Shown: positions 18,070 through 27,105 of the stretch, piece by piece
Numbering within the stretch: position 1 is the first letter of the stretch
Layout: each line of letters starts with the position of its first letter
Assembly (NCBI GenBank): GCA_028692395.1
Contig: JAQUXP010000007.1
Location: 57,389-121,388 of the forward strand
DNA from: Lachnospiraceae bacterium
Lineage (GTDB): Bacteria; Bacillota; Clostridia; Lachnospirales; Lachnospiraceae
Reading direction: 5' to 3'
Length of the DNA stretch: 64,000 bases
Notes under the pieces: generated by a model
What the model saw: the letters and a program-made list of their open reading frames with translations, nothing else
Told to the model about the DNA's origin: nothing
The model's database searches: none
Program-made: the position numbers and the translations under genes

Positions 18070-18957
18070 ATGAGTAAGGCACGAAAAAGAAAAAAGTTTC
18101 TGGTAGCTTTAGCCTTTATTCTACCGTTTTTTATTCTATATACAATATTTACCATATGGCCAGTGCTGCAGGGCTTTTATGTCAGCCTGCATAAATGGGG
18201 CCTCATGGGAAAGCAGAAGTTTATTGGATTTGATAATTATGCCAAGTTTTTAACTGATAAAAATTTTTGGGGTGCCCTGAAAAACACAGCTATTTTTGCT
18301 GCTATCACAACACCAATGCTGGTTGTTATGGCCATGCTTCTGGCGATGCTGGCAAATCGTGGAACGAAGATGAAGAAAGGACTTAGAATTATCTATTATC
18401 TTCCCAGTGTGCTTTCCGTATCCGTAGCATCCTTTATCGCCAAGTATACTTTCACACCGTACACCGGGCTGATGAATGGCGTACTGCATTCTCTGGGAAT
18501 TCTTCCGGCGTCTAAGGAACTGCAGTGGCTGCAGGATCCCAAACTGGTCTGGATATCGATATCCGCTATGACGGTGTGGTGGACCATTGGATTCAGTATG
18601 TTCCTGTATCTGTCAGCACTGCAGGATATCTCGGCAGATATTTATGAGGCGGCGGCCCTGGATGGTGCCACCAAGAGACAGCAGTTTTTCAGCATTGTGC
18701 TGCCGCTGCTGAAACCCACAACCTGGCTGATTACCCTGCTGCAGATGATTGCCTGCTTCAAGGTCTTTGGACAGATTTATATGATCACTGGAGGAGGTCC
18801 CGCATCTTCTACAAGACCGATGATTCAGTATATCTATGAAAATGCATTTGAAAAGAATAATATGGGATATGCGGCAGCTATGTCCTATGTCCTGTTTGGA
18901 ATTTTGCTTATACTTTCACTGGGACAGCAGATCTTGCAGAGAAGGGGGGAGGATTAG
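18070..18957 (+). CDS. Sugar ABC transporter permease (MalF/UgpA type)
   Basis: Membrane subunit partnering the preceding binding protein. It is 295 aa with six predicted helices and coupling loop DIYEAAALDGATKRQQFFSIVLPLL. GGAGGAGGGAAC precedes the ATG. The operon encodes no ATPase. Confidence 0.92.
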   Translation: MSKARKRKKFLVALAFILPFFILYTIFTIWPVLQGFYVSLHKWGLMGKQKFIGFDNYAKFLTDKNFWGALKNTAIFAAITTPMLVVMAMLLAMLANRGTKMKKGLRIIYYLPSVLSVSVASFIAKYTFTPYTGLMNGVLHSLGILPASKELQWLQDPKLVWISISAMTVWWTIGFSMFLYLSALQDISADIYEAAALDGATKRQQFFSIVLPLLKPTTWLITLLQMIACFKVFGQIYMITGGGPASSTRPMIQYIYENAFEKNNMGYAAAMSYVLFGILLILSLGQQILQRRGED

Positions 18958-18958
18958 T

Positions 18959-19786
18959 ATGAAGCAGAAGAAAACGATGGGACACTGGGCCCTTAATATT
19001 GTATCTATTTTGCTGGCGGTCATATTCATCGCTCCGATTCTGTGGGCACTGGCGGTATCACTGCAGCATGAGGGAAAACAGATTAAGTCTGTGGTGGACT
19101 GGTTTACGCCACCGTATACTTTGTCTAATTATCCTGATATTATTCTGAATTCCTCCGTTCCCACCTGGCTGATTAACAGTCTTGTTATCGCAGTGGTGGT
19201 GACGGTGCTGACCGTAGTTTTTTCATCTATGGCAGCCTATGCGATTGCAAAGCTTCATTTTAAAGGAAGCAGTATGTTTTTCCTTTATTTCCTGCTGGGC
19301 CTGATGGTTCCGGGAGAAGCTACCATAGTTCCACTGTTCATCACAGTCAATCAGATGAATCTTATCGACAGCTATGCGGGTATGATTCTTCCGTCTATTG
19401 CTGGATCCATGAATCTGATTATCATGGTGACCTTTTTTAAAGGAATTCCAAATGAACTGCTGGAGGCGGTGGAGATCGATGGAGGCGGAGCGGCTACAAC
19501 ATTCTTTAAGATTGTTATGCCCTTGTCAAAGCCGATTATTGCTACAGTCAGTATCTTTTCTTTCGTAGGAAGCTGGAACAACTACCTTTGGCCGTTGCTT
19601 TGTGCCATGAGCAGTAAGCTTTTTACACTTCCGGTTGGTATTCCGACTTTTGCGGGAACCTATACGGTGGACTATGTAAAGCCGCTGACAGCCAGCATGG
19701 TAGCATCGCTTCCCATGATAATTATCTATATAGTGTTTGAAAAACAAATCGTTGCCGGTATGATGTCCGGAGCGGTTAAGGGTTAA
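18959..19786 (+). CDS. Sugar ABC transporter permease (MalG/UgpE type)
   Basis: Second membrane subunit. The track begins at 18836 inside the previous gene; the ATG at 18959, one base after the upstream stop and behind GGGGGGAGGA, is the credible start and gives 275 aa. It has six helices, the loop ELLEAVEIDGGGAATTFFKIVMPLS and the C-terminus AGMMSGAVKG. Confidence 0.9.
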   Translation: MKQKKTMGHWALNIVSILLAVIFIAPILWALAVSLQHEGKQIKSVVDWFTPPYTLSNYPDIILNSSVPTWLINSLVIAVVVTVLTVVFSSMAAYAIAKLHFKGSSMFFLYFLLGLMVPGEATIVPLFITVNQMNLIDSYAGMILPSIAGSMNLIIMVTFFKGIPNELLEAVEIDGGGAATTFFKIVMPLSKPIIATVSIFSFVGSWNNYLWPLLCAMSSKLFTLPVGIPTFAGTYTVDYVKPLTASMVASLPMIIIYIVFEKQIVAGMMSGAVKG

Positions 19787-19814
19787 AAAGTAAAATGATG
19801 GAGGAATAGTAAGT

Positions 19815-21614
19815 ATGAAGTGTTACAAGAAGGATTATCCAAGACCGCAGTTTGTCAGAGATAACTGGGTGAATTTGAACGGGACCTGGGATTTTGCGTT
19901 TGACGATGCAAACCTGGGGGAGAAAGAAAGATGGTATGCGAAGTTTCCGAAGGAGAAAGAAATTCAGGTTCCTTTTACCTATGAGACAAAGCTCAGTGGA
20001 ATCCAGGATGAGAGCAGACATGATAATGTCTGGTATTACAGAAGTATCTCTGTAGATGGAGCAATGCTGGATAAAAACAACTATGTTCTGCATTTTGAAG
20101 GAAGTGATTTCATCACTAAGGTGTGGGTGAACGGACAGCTGGCAGGCAGTCACAGAGGCGGATATTCCAGATTTTCCTTCGATATCAGTGACCTGATAAG
20201 GGATGGAGAGAATGATCTTATCGTTAAGGTGGAAGATTCTTATGATGCTCAGCAGCCCCGTGGAAAACAGCGCTGGATCGATGAGAACTTTGGCTGCTGG
20301 TATGTGCAGACAACCGGTATCTGGAAGACAGTCTGGACAGAATATGTACCCAAGATCAGTCTGGATCATGTAAAAATGACGCCAAATATGGAGGCATATG
20401 CGCTGGAATTGGAGCTGGAGGTAGCTGCACCGGAACACCTGTATGGTTCTGATCTGATGGTGGAGATCATGGTTTCCTATGACGGAGCGTTTATCAATAA
20501 AACAGCTACAAGCGTTGTCTGCGGTCATATAAGAACCGAGATTGATCTTCTGGCACAAAATCCCAAGGGATATGAATGGGCTGTCAGAACATGGAGTCCG
20601 GAGGAACCAAACCTCTATGATATCGAATTCCGTGTGCTGCAAAAGCATGAGGTTGTGGATGTAGTGGAGTCTTACTTTGCCATGCGTGAAATCCGTATTG
20701 ATGGGCCTAACATTCTTCTAAATGGAAGACCACTGTACCAGAGATTAATCCTGGATCAGGGTTACTGGGAGGAGTCACATCTTACCCCCCCAAGTGAGGA
20801 AGCCTTACTGGAGGATATCGATAAGATCCATGCGCTGGGATATAATGGACTTCGAAAGCATCAGAAAATCGAAGACGAAAGATTCCTGTATTGGTGCGAC
20901 GTGAAGGGAATGCTTGTATGGAGTGAGGCAGCAGCCGCTTATCAATATTCCGATTACGCAGTGGCGGAATTCACCAGAGAATGGCTGGAAATTGTAAAGC
21001 AGAATTATAATCATCCATGTATCATTACATGGACTCCCTTCAACGAGTCCTGGGGGATCAGCCGCATAGAGACTGAGCCTATGGAACAGCATTTTACAGA
21101 AAGCATCTATTATCTGACAAAGAGCCTGGATAAATACAGACCGGTTATTGTAAATGACGGATGGGAGCACACGATTTCTGATATTATTACCCTGCATGAT
21201 TATGAGGAAGTCGGTGAAATATTCAGGGAAAGATATAAAAATTACAGGGATGAAATTATGACAACCGAATTCTACCACAGCAATCATAAGTCAGCCATGG
21301 CCAATGGATACAAATATAAAGGGCAGCCTGTGATCATCAGTGAGTATGGTGGAATCGCATTTAATAATGATGATTCCGGCTGGGGATATGGAAATAAGGT
21401 TAATACAGAAGAGGCGTTCATCAAGCGATTCGATGAGATCACAACAGCAGTAAAAGAGGTTCCCTACATCTGCGGCTTCTGTTATACCCAGGTTTCCGAT
21501 GTACAGCAGGAGATCAACGGATTAATGGACGGCAAGCGCAATTTCAAGATTGATCCAGAAATCATCAAAGAGATCAATGAGCGAAAAGTAGGATATTGGA
21601 GATCCTTCATGTAA
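19815..21614 (+). CDS. Glycoside hydrolase family 2 (beta-glycosidase, substrate unknown)
   Basis: Cytoplasmic retaining beta-glycosidase, 599 aa without signal peptide. Order: N-terminal sugar-binding jelly roll (about 1-175, PRPQFVRDNWVNLNGTWDFAFDD), immunoglobulin-like domain (about 180-285), then a TIM barrel. The acid/base is predicted as Glu411 in TPFNESWG and the nucleophile as Glu510 in ISEYGG. It is shorter than LacZ (about 1,000 aa) and resembles the 600-aa GH2 group common in gut Firmicutes, whose specificity (galactosidase, glucuronidase, arabinosidase) cannot be told by eye. It is the last gene of the operon, with a large palindrome 30 nt after its stop. Confidence 0.88.
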   Translation: MKCYKKDYPRPQFVRDNWVNLNGTWDFAFDDANLGEKERWYAKFPKEKEIQVPFTYETKLSGIQDESRHDNVWYYRSISVDGAMLDKNNYVLHFEGSDFITKVWVNGQLAGSHRGGYSRFSFDISDLIRDGENDLIVKVEDSYDAQQPRGKQRWIDENFGCWYVQTTGIWKTVWTEYVPKISLDHVKMTPNMEAYALELELEVAAPEHLYGSDLMVEIMVSYDGAFINKTATSVVCGHIRTEIDLLAQNPKGYEWAVRTWSPEEPNLYDIEFRVLQKHEVVDVVESYFAMREIRIDGPNILLNGRPLYQRLILDQGYWEESHLTPPSEEALLEDIDKIHALGYNGLRKHQKIEDERFLYWCDVKGMLVWSEAAAAYQYSDYAVAEFTREWLEIVKQNYNHPCIITWTPFNESWGISRIETEPMEQHFTESIYYLTKSLDKYRPVIVNDGWEHTISDIITLHDYEEVGEIFRERYKNYRDEIMTTEFYHSNHKSAMANGYKYKGQPVIISEYGGIAFNNDDSGWGYGNKVNTEEAFIKRFDEITTAVKEVPYICGFCYTQVSDVQQEINGLMDGKRNFKIDPEIIKEINERKVGYWRSFM

Positions 21615-21644
21615 CGGATCGCAGAGATTCATAGTAAAAAAATG

Positions 21645-21887
21645 GGGGCTGTCGCACTTCGGTGTCCGGGAGCCCCTTATGAGGGCGGTACACATTTGCA
21701 GAAGTCCTAAGTATACCAAAACAACCGGTTTTGCGTTATAAGAAATCAGCATACTGTCTGAGCGCAGCGAGTTTATGCTGATTTCTTATGATTTTAGCAA
21801 AATCGGTTGTTTTTCGTATACTCTTGGACTTCGAAACCGTGTACCGCCCTCATAAGGGACTCCCGGACACCGAAGTGCGACAGCCCC
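21645..21887. repeat. Long palindromic interspersed repeat, copy 1 (complete)
   Basis: A 243-bp imperfect inverted repeat that fills the gap between convergent GH2 and GH31 genes. Outer arms: GGGGCTGTCGCACTTCGGTG... and ...CACCGAAGTGCGACAGCCCC. Inner arms: AGAAATCAGCATA (21741) and TATGCTGATTTCT (21773), around a loop of about 19 nt. Each arm is about 110 nt. It has no coding capacity. Related copies lie at 42745 and 63632. It could be a MITE-like element or a bidirectional terminator. The 289-nt gap holds nothing else. Confidence 0.85.
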
Positions 21888-21903
21888 TCATCAAACTGCT
21901 TTT

Positions 21904-23913
21904 TTAAATCTGGTGGATCAGGTAGTCCTGGCTGCCATTTTTCAGGTATACGGGCAGGGTATCGATAGATGCTGCTGCGAGTACTGTCTGACCGCCTTGT
22001 AGAACTTCACCGGTTCTGGCATCGGTCCAGGTGCAGCCGGAGGGAAGATAAACTTCACGTTCGGTGGCATGCTCGTGACAGATGGGAGCCACAAGAATGT
22101 CCGGCCCATACAGGTATTCATCCGTAATATCCCAGCATTTGTCATCATGGGAAAACTCATAGAATAAGGTACGCATGACCGGGGTTCCGTGCTGATGAGC
22201 CTCTTCCATAAGAGAGCGTGTATAGTCTCGCATCATCTCACGAATCAGGATGAATTTCTTCATAATTTGATAATTCTCTTCTCCGTAACTCCAGATTTCA
22301 TTATCCGCACCGGACCATTCACGAACTTCTCCGGCTTTGTTAATGATTGTCTCGCCTGGTTGGCGCAGTCCGTGAAGACGCATCACAGGGCAGAAGGTAC
22401 CAAACTGGAACCAGCGGATCAAAAGCTCCTTAAAGTTTTCATCTTCGATGTTACCGCCGTGGAAACCGCCGATATCTGTGGTCCACCAGGGGATGCCGCA
22501 AAGGCCCATATGAAGTCCGGCACAGAGCTGCTTTCTCAGGTCTTCGTAGCTGGACCAGATGTCTCCGGACCATACCAGAGCGCCATATCGCTGGCTTCCA
22601 ACCCAGGCGCAGCGCACCAGATTCACGATATCCTCCTGGCCGTCTTGCTGCTGTCCTTCGTAGAACAGACGGGAGTATTCTCTGGGATAAATGTTGCCAA
22701 TCTCTTCCACTGTTCCTGCATGATAGCGGTACATATCATAATCATAGGTGGTAAATTCCGGTTCTGCCTCATCCAGCCAGAATGTCTTGATTCCGTAGTC
22801 GGCATAGTTCTGTCTGCATTTGTCCCAGACATAGGCACGGGTTCTTGGATTCGTGGCGTCCATAAATACGTTATTTCCGTGGAAAATCATCTGCACATCG
22901 ATACCGGAGCGAATCTTTACCAGCAGACCCTGCTGCTTCATCTCTTCGTAATTTTCACTTCGCCAGTCTACCTGAGGCCAGATGGATACCATAGTTTCGA
23001 TGCCCATATCGTGAAGCTCCTGCACCATGGCCTTCGGATCCGGAAAATATTCTTCATCAAAGCGCCAGTCGCCGCATCTTGGCCAGTGATAGTAATCGAT
23101 AACAAGCACATCCAGAGGAACCTCCCGCTTTTTATACTCCCGGGCAATCTGAAGTACCTGTTCCTGATTATAGTAACGAAGCTTACACTGCCAGAAGCCA
23201 AGACCATATTCCGGCATCATGGGAACTGTTCCGGTAGATTCGGCATACTGCTGTTCAATCTGGGCAGGAGTGTCCCCGGCGGTAATCCAGTAATCCATCT
23301 TCGTGGTGGAACCGGCAATCCATTCGGTAGTATTCTTACCAAAATGCACCTCTCCAACGGCAGCATTGTGCCACAAAAATCCATATCCAAGACTGGAGAT
23401 GTAAAATGGAATACTTGCCTGAGAATTTCTGTGAGCAAGCTCCAGATTACAGCCCTTCAGATCCATAATTTCCTGCTGATACTGTCCCATACCATAAAGC
23501 TTTTCAGAAGGGTTGGAGGAAAAGCTGACAGTAAGCTTGCAGCTGTCTCCCTGAAGTGCCTGGAATTTACGTGCTTTTCTCACCAGGGCACCTCCGTCTG
23601 AGATCTCCTGAAGGAGTACTTCCCCCTTTTGATTATAGAAGGTAATCTGCAGGGCATTTCCCCATTCCTGGACATGCAGGCGGGCTGTGATCAGACCATT
23701 TGTGATGATCGCATGGCGTTCATCTTCCAACTGGATATGACAGCCGCTGTGGTTTGCAGGGTTAGGAGGAAGCAAAGCAATATCCCCCTCTGGAATCTGA
23801 TCCATCAGGGAAGACTGAACCCGAAGGCTGTTGGTGTTCCAGGGCTGGATAGACAGGAGTTCACCATCATTTCTAAAAAAGAGCTGATTTTCTTTCTGTT
23901 CAAAAAAATTCAT
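21904..23913 (-). CDS. Glycoside hydrolase family 31 (alpha-glucosidase/alpha-xylosidase type)
   Basis: Retaining alpha-glycosidase, 669 aa, no signal peptide, so it is cytoplasmic. Order: N-terminal beta domain (galactose-mutarotase-like, about 1-220), a TIM barrel beginning at GLGFWQCKLRYYNQEQVLQIA, and C-terminal beta sheets. The nucleophile is predicted as Asp381 in FWLDEAEPE and the acid/base as Asp451 in VWSGDIWSSYEDL; IPWWTTDIGGFHGG follows. The WLDEAEPE form resembles alpha-xylosidase-like GH31 members more than maltases, but specificity is unproven. It is divergent from an AraC gene that probably controls it. No AGGAG-like site is clear before the ATG. Confidence 0.88.
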   Translation of the reverse strand: MNFFEQKENQLFFRNDGELLSIQPWNTNSLRVQSSLMDQIPEGDIALLPPNPANHSGCHIQLEDERHAIITNGLITARLHVQEWGNALQITFYNQKGEVLLQEISDGGALVRKARKFQALQGDSCKLTVSFSSNPSEKLYGMGQYQQEIMDLKGCNLELAHRNSQASIPFYISSLGYGFLWHNAAVGEVHFGKNTTEWIAGSTTKMDYWITAGDTPAQIEQQYAESTGTVPMMPEYGLGFWQCKLRYYNQEQVLQIAREYKKREVPLDVLVIDYYHWPRCGDWRFDEEYFPDPKAMVQELHDMGIETMVSIWPQVDWRSENYEEMKQQGLLVKIRSGIDVQMIFHGNNVFMDATNPRTRAYVWDKCRQNYADYGIKTFWLDEAEPEFTTYDYDMYRYHAGTVEEIGNIYPREYSRLFYEGQQQDGQEDIVNLVRCAWVGSQRYGALVWSGDIWSSYEDLRKQLCAGLHMGLCGIPWWTTDIGGFHGGNIEDENFKELLIRWFQFGTFCPVMRLHGLRQPGETIINKAGEVREWSGADNEIWSYGEENYQIMKKFILIREMMRDYTRSLMEEAHQHGTPVMRTLFYEFSHDDKCWDITDEYLYGPDILVAPICHEHATEREVYLPSGCTWTDARTGEVLQGGQTVLAAASIDTLPVYLKNGSQDYLIHQI

Positions 23914-24100
23914 GCATACACCGGGGAGACAGTAAATGTCTCCGAATCCTTTCTTTTTTATTGATTTTGTCTGTATTTAAATTTAATTATATTGCGGTTT
24001 TGGTAAAAATACTTTATTATTATTGATGAATCATAAAACATTATTGATAAGTATTTTGCTTGTTGTGCTATTTGCTAAAAGAGATGATTTGAGGTGCAGG

Positions 24101-24958
24101 ATGAAGCTTAGAAAGAATCTGGAAGAGCAGCGGATGCATGGGGAGCTGGGATTTAATATCTCCATGTATTATAATCAGTCAGCAGTGGGCCCCGGGGATT
24201 TTCTGGCGCCGCTGCATTACCATACGGAGTTTGAATTCCTTGCAGCTCTGGAAGGGGAAATATGCGTACCTGTGGAGGAGCAGGAGGTGAGAGTTCAGGA
24301 GGGGGAGGGTGTTTTTATCAATTCCTCGAGGCTGCACTCCATCAGGGCGGAAGGGGGAGCCGGGCATCATATTCTTGCAGTGGTATTTGCTCCGGACTTT
24401 CTGGCTTCCAGAGAGGAGCGGATTTTTAAGAAATATCTATATAATATCATGGAGAATCGGATCGAGGTTCCCATGAAGCTGGAGACGTATCATGTCCAGA
24501 GCCTGAAGCTGCTGTATGAGAGCTACGAAAGACAGGAATACGGATTTGAGATTACGTTAAAAAGCAGACTGCTTGCTATTATGGGAGATCTGGTGGCGCA
24601 TTCTTCCGCACGAGATGACGCACGTATCGTCCCAAGATATGAGAGTATAAAGTCTGTTCTCGCCTACATAGAGGAAAACTATATGAATGAAATTATGCTG
24701 GAGGACCTGGCAAAGACAGCAGGCTTAAGCCGGGAACATTTCTGCAGGGTATTCTCAGAGGTTGCAGATGTTTCGGCCATTACCTATCTGAACAGATTCC
24801 GCATTCAGAAAAGCATGGAGCTTTTGAAAAACACAGATCAGACAATCTCGGAGATCAGTGCAGCCTGCGGATTCAATAACTGCAGCTATTACAATAAGCT
24901 GTTTCGGCGGTTTGTATGTGAGACCCCAAAGCAATATCGGAAATATAGACAAGCCTAA
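24101..24958 (+). CDS. AraC-family transcriptional regulator
   Basis: Probable regulator of the divergent GH31 gene. The track starts at 24023 with an unlikely hydrophobic leader (TLLISILLVVLF); the ATG at 24101 directly after GAGGTGCAGG gives a normal 285-aa protein. It has an N-terminal cupin (PLHYHTEFEFLAALEGEICVP, VFINSSRLHSIRAEGG) and a C-terminal AraC HTH pair (LEDLAKTAGLSREHFCRVFSEVADVSAITYLNRFRI, ISAACGFNNCSYYNKLFRRFVCETPKQYRKY). It ends 8 nt before the stop of a convergent histidine kinase gene. Confidence 0.88.
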   Translation: MKLRKNLEEQRMHGELGFNISMYYNQSAVGPGDFLAPLHYHTEFEFLAALEGEICVPVEEQEVRVQEGEGVFINSSRLHSIRAEGGAGHHILAVVFAPDFLASREERIFKKYLYNIMENRIEVPMKLETYHVQSLKLLYESYERQEYGFEITLKSRLLAIMGDLVAHSSARDDARIVPRYESIKSVLAYIEENYMNEIMLEDLAKTAGLSREHFCRVFSEVADVSAITYLNRFRIQKSMELLKNTDQTISEISAACGFNNCSYYNKLFRRFVCETPKQYRKYRQA

Positions 24959-24966
24959 TGGGGCAG

Positions 24967-26259
24967 TTATGGAAGAATCACTACAAACTCCGCTCCGCCA
25001 ATGGACGCCTCCTCCACCCGGATACTCCCTTTGTGGAGCAGCAGGATCTCCTGGGCGATGCACAGACCCAGACCAAAGTGGGAACGGTCGGAACGGGAGC
25101 TGTCCCCCCGGTAAAAGCGGCCAAATATCAGTGCTCTTTGTTCCACGGGGATTCCGGGACCACTGTCCGCCACACGCAGCTGAAAGCCACTATCACCGGT
25201 ATATAACAGGCGCAGGATAATCTGTCCGCCCTCCGGTGTATAGCGCAGGGCATTATCCAGCAGGATAGAGAGAACCTGAGTGATGCGCACACTATCGCAG
25301 AGACAGTTGGGAAGCTCTGATTCCGGGAGCTCCACAGAGAGATGAATCTGATGTCTGGCAGATAAAATCTCGTATTTTTCATAGGTATCTAAAAGCAAAG
25401 TATCCAGCTGTGTGGGTACTTTTTTAATCTTCCAGGTGTGAGCATCCGAGTTGGCCAGGGTCAGCATCTCATTTACCAGGGCTGCCATACGATCTCCCTC
25501 CGAGTGTATCGCTTCCAGAAAGCGGTGGGTATCCTGGCTGGAGGCCGGAACACGTTCCAGCGCAGAAGCACTGGAGAGAATCACACTTAAGGGGGAGCGA
25601 AGCTCGTGGGAGGCAGAGGCGATAAACTGAGCCTGCTGTCTTCGGTTTTCTTCCAGAGGGCGCAGGAGATGTCGGGTGAAAATCCAGCAAAAGAGAGCAA
25701 TTACCAGAATCGACCCAAGATCAAGCAGGGCAAAGGTCAGTCGCTGCTGCATAATATGAGCATGCTCACCAAAGCGGGAATAGAGCACCAGGGCGTGCAA
25801 AACACCCTGTTCCTTCTGCAGGGTCATGGCAGAGACATAATATCCGATCCGGTTCTCATCTTCCATGGAAAATTCCACATGGGAGGAGAGCCGGCTGCGG
25901 CTTCCGGTGTCCATGGAGTAACCATGCTCGGTTTGAGCAAGGGACAGGGCCTGGGCGAGAACAGCCTTTTGCGCCTGACTGTGAGCCAGTTCACTCATAT
26001 AGAACTCCTGACCATTATCATAGACGGAGATTAGAAAGGTGCCGTGCTGCTCCTGCTTTGCCAGCCATTCCTGGGTGACAACATCCTGATTTTCCAGATA
26101 GGACATAATCATATTCATGGAATTAAGAAAAGTAACGTAGTTCGTCTGCAGCAGTCCATGCTCTGACAGATATAAGGAAAGGACTGTCATAAGAACCACA
26201 ATCAGACCGGTAACTCCGGTAAAAAAAAGTGTCAGATGTACATGAAGTTTTTTAAACAT
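24967..26259 (-). CDS. Membrane sensor histidine kinase (HisKA type)
   Basis: Sensor of the two-component system next to the importer/adaptor operon. It is 430 aa: membrane helix near 8-30, extracytoplasmic sensor of about 130 residues, second helix near 170-190 (LLDLGSILVIALFCWIF), HisKA box IASASHELRSPLSVILSSASAL with the phospho-accepting His, then the ATPase domain with N box DNALRYTPEGGQI, G1 VADSGPGIP and G2 HFGLGLCIA. Its start overlaps the response-regulator stop by 8 nt. There is no clear HAMP domain. Confidence 0.9.
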   Translation of the reverse strand: MFKKLHVHLTLFFTGVTGLIVVLMTVLSLYLSEHGLLQTNYVTFLNSMNMIMSYLENQDVVTQEWLAKQEQHGTFLISVYDNGQEFYMSELAHSQAQKAVLAQALSLAQTEHGYSMDTGSRSRLSSHVEFSMEDENRIGYYVSAMTLQKEQGVLHALVLYSRFGEHAHIMQQRLTFALLDLGSILVIALFCWIFTRHLLRPLEENRRQQAQFIASASHELRSPLSVILSSASALERVPASSQDTHRFLEAIHSEGDRMAALVNEMLTLANSDAHTWKIKKVPTQLDTLLLDTYEKYEILSARHQIHLSVELPESELPNCLCDSVRITQVLSILLDNALRYTPEGGQIILRLLYTGDSGFQLRVADSGPGIPVEQRALIFGRFYRGDSSRSDRSHFGLGLCIAQEILLLHKGSIRVEEASIGGAEFVVILP

Positions 26260-26932
26260 GCTCCTCCTCCAGACAGTAGCCGATTCCTCTGAGGGTCTTT
26301 AAGGTGACACAGCTGTGTAAAGAAGAAAGTCTGCGGCGGATAAAATGAATATAATTATCCAGATTTCCATCCTCCACGGCAGCATCCGGGCCCCAGACCC
26401 GGGACAGAATCAGACTGCGGGGAAGTGTCTGACAGGTGTTGCGCAGCAGAAATTCCATAAGCGCACCTTCTCTTTTTGAGAGCAGCACGGACTTTTGAGA
26501 GCAGGTCATTTCTCTTGTGACAGCATTATAGGTTAAGTCACCAAAGCTTTGAAGCTGTGTATCATTCCACTGGATCGGACGCCGCACGATACAGCGAATC
26601 CGGGCAACCAGCTCCTCATATTCAAAGGGCTTTACAATATAATCATCTGCACCGGCATCCAGTCCGGTAATACGGTCTGAAAGCTCCCCAAGAGCCGTGA
26701 CCATCAAAATAGGGGTGGAGATACCGGCTCTTCGGGATTTCTGCAAGAGCGTCATTCCATCTATCTCCGGCAGCATACGATCCAGAAGGATCACATCACT
26801 GGACTGCTGCTGTATCATATACCACCCGTCTGTCCCATCGTGGCAGTCATCTACGGTGTATCCGTCCTGTTCCAATTGATAACGGAGGGAGTCACACAGC
26901 CGCAGATCATCTTCTATAATCAATATTCGCAT
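26252..26932 (-). CDS. OmpR/PhoB-family response regulator
   Basis: DNA-binding partner of the kinase. It is 226 aa: receiver domain with acidic pocket IIEDD and phospho-acceptor Asp51 (VILLDRMLPEIDG), conserved Thr in PILMVTA and Lys in IVKPFEYEELVAR; winged-helix effector from about 130 (LTYNAVTREMTCSQKSVLLSKREGALMEFLL, VWGPDAAVEDGNLDNYIHFIRRRL). AAAGAGG lies before the ATG. It is divergent from the binding-protein gene at 27106, and the repeats in between are its likely targets. Confidence 0.93.
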   Translation of the reverse strand: MRILIIEDDLRLCDSLRYQLEQDGYTVDDCHDGTDGWYMIQQQSSDVILLDRMLPEIDGMTLLQKSRRAGISTPILMVTALGELSDRITGLDAGADDYIVKPFEYEELVARIRCIVRRPIQWNDTQLQSFGDLTYNAVTREMTCSQKSVLLSKREGALMEFLLRNTCQTLPRSLILSRVWGPDAAVEDGNLDNYIHFIRRRLSSLHSCVTLKTLRGIGYCLEEEHV

Positions 26933-26989
26933 GATAATATCCTCTTTCTGATTGTTTCCTATCTGATCATACCACAGTTTTCTTTAAGT

Positions 26990-26999
26990 TTTCTCTAAA
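26990..26999 (-). promoter_or_regulatory. Inverted half of the response-regulator box
   Basis: TTTCTCTAAA is the exact inverse of TTTAGAGAAA found in the two tandem boxes downstream. It lies about 58 nt upstream of the response-regulator start and suggests autoregulation. Confidence 0.4.
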
Positions 27000-27021
27000 A
27001 AGTAAAAGAGATCGGTGTATA

Positions 27022-27062
27022 TTTAGAGAAAAAATAGAGCTTTTTTTAGAGAAAAGATAGAG
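27022..27062 (+). promoter_or_regulatory. Tandem 18-bp direct repeats, predicted response-regulator boxes
   Basis: TTTAGAGAAAAAATAGAG (27022-27039) and TTTAGAGAAAAGATAGAG (27045-27062) differ at one base and start 23 nt apart, about two helical turns. They end 10 nt before an extended -10 (TGCTATCAT, 27070-27078), covering the -35 region, the classic layout for OmpR-type activation. Confidence 0.65.
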
Positions 27063-27069
27063 ATTGCCC

Positions 27070-27078
27070 TGCTATCAT
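27070..27078 (+). promoter_or_regulatory. Extended -10 of the importer/adaptor operon
   Basis: TGCTATCAT lies directly downstream of the tandem boxes, with no good -35, as expected of an activator-dependent promoter. Confidence 0.5.
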
Positions 27079-27105
27079 GGGAGTCACAGAAGAAAGGAGA
27101 ATCGT

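Noticed and set aside
19776-20648. 290-aa ORF on the minus strand
   Set aside because: Antisense shadow of the GH2 gene at 19815.
22189-23601. 470-aa ORF on the plus strand
   Set aside because: It is fully antisense to the GH31 gene, which has clear catalytic motifs and normal family length; the plus-strand translation matches no family.
24023-24100. Signal-anchor N-terminus on the AraC regulator
   Set aside because: The hydrophobic leader comes from an over-extended ORF; the ATG at 24101 follows a good ribosome site.
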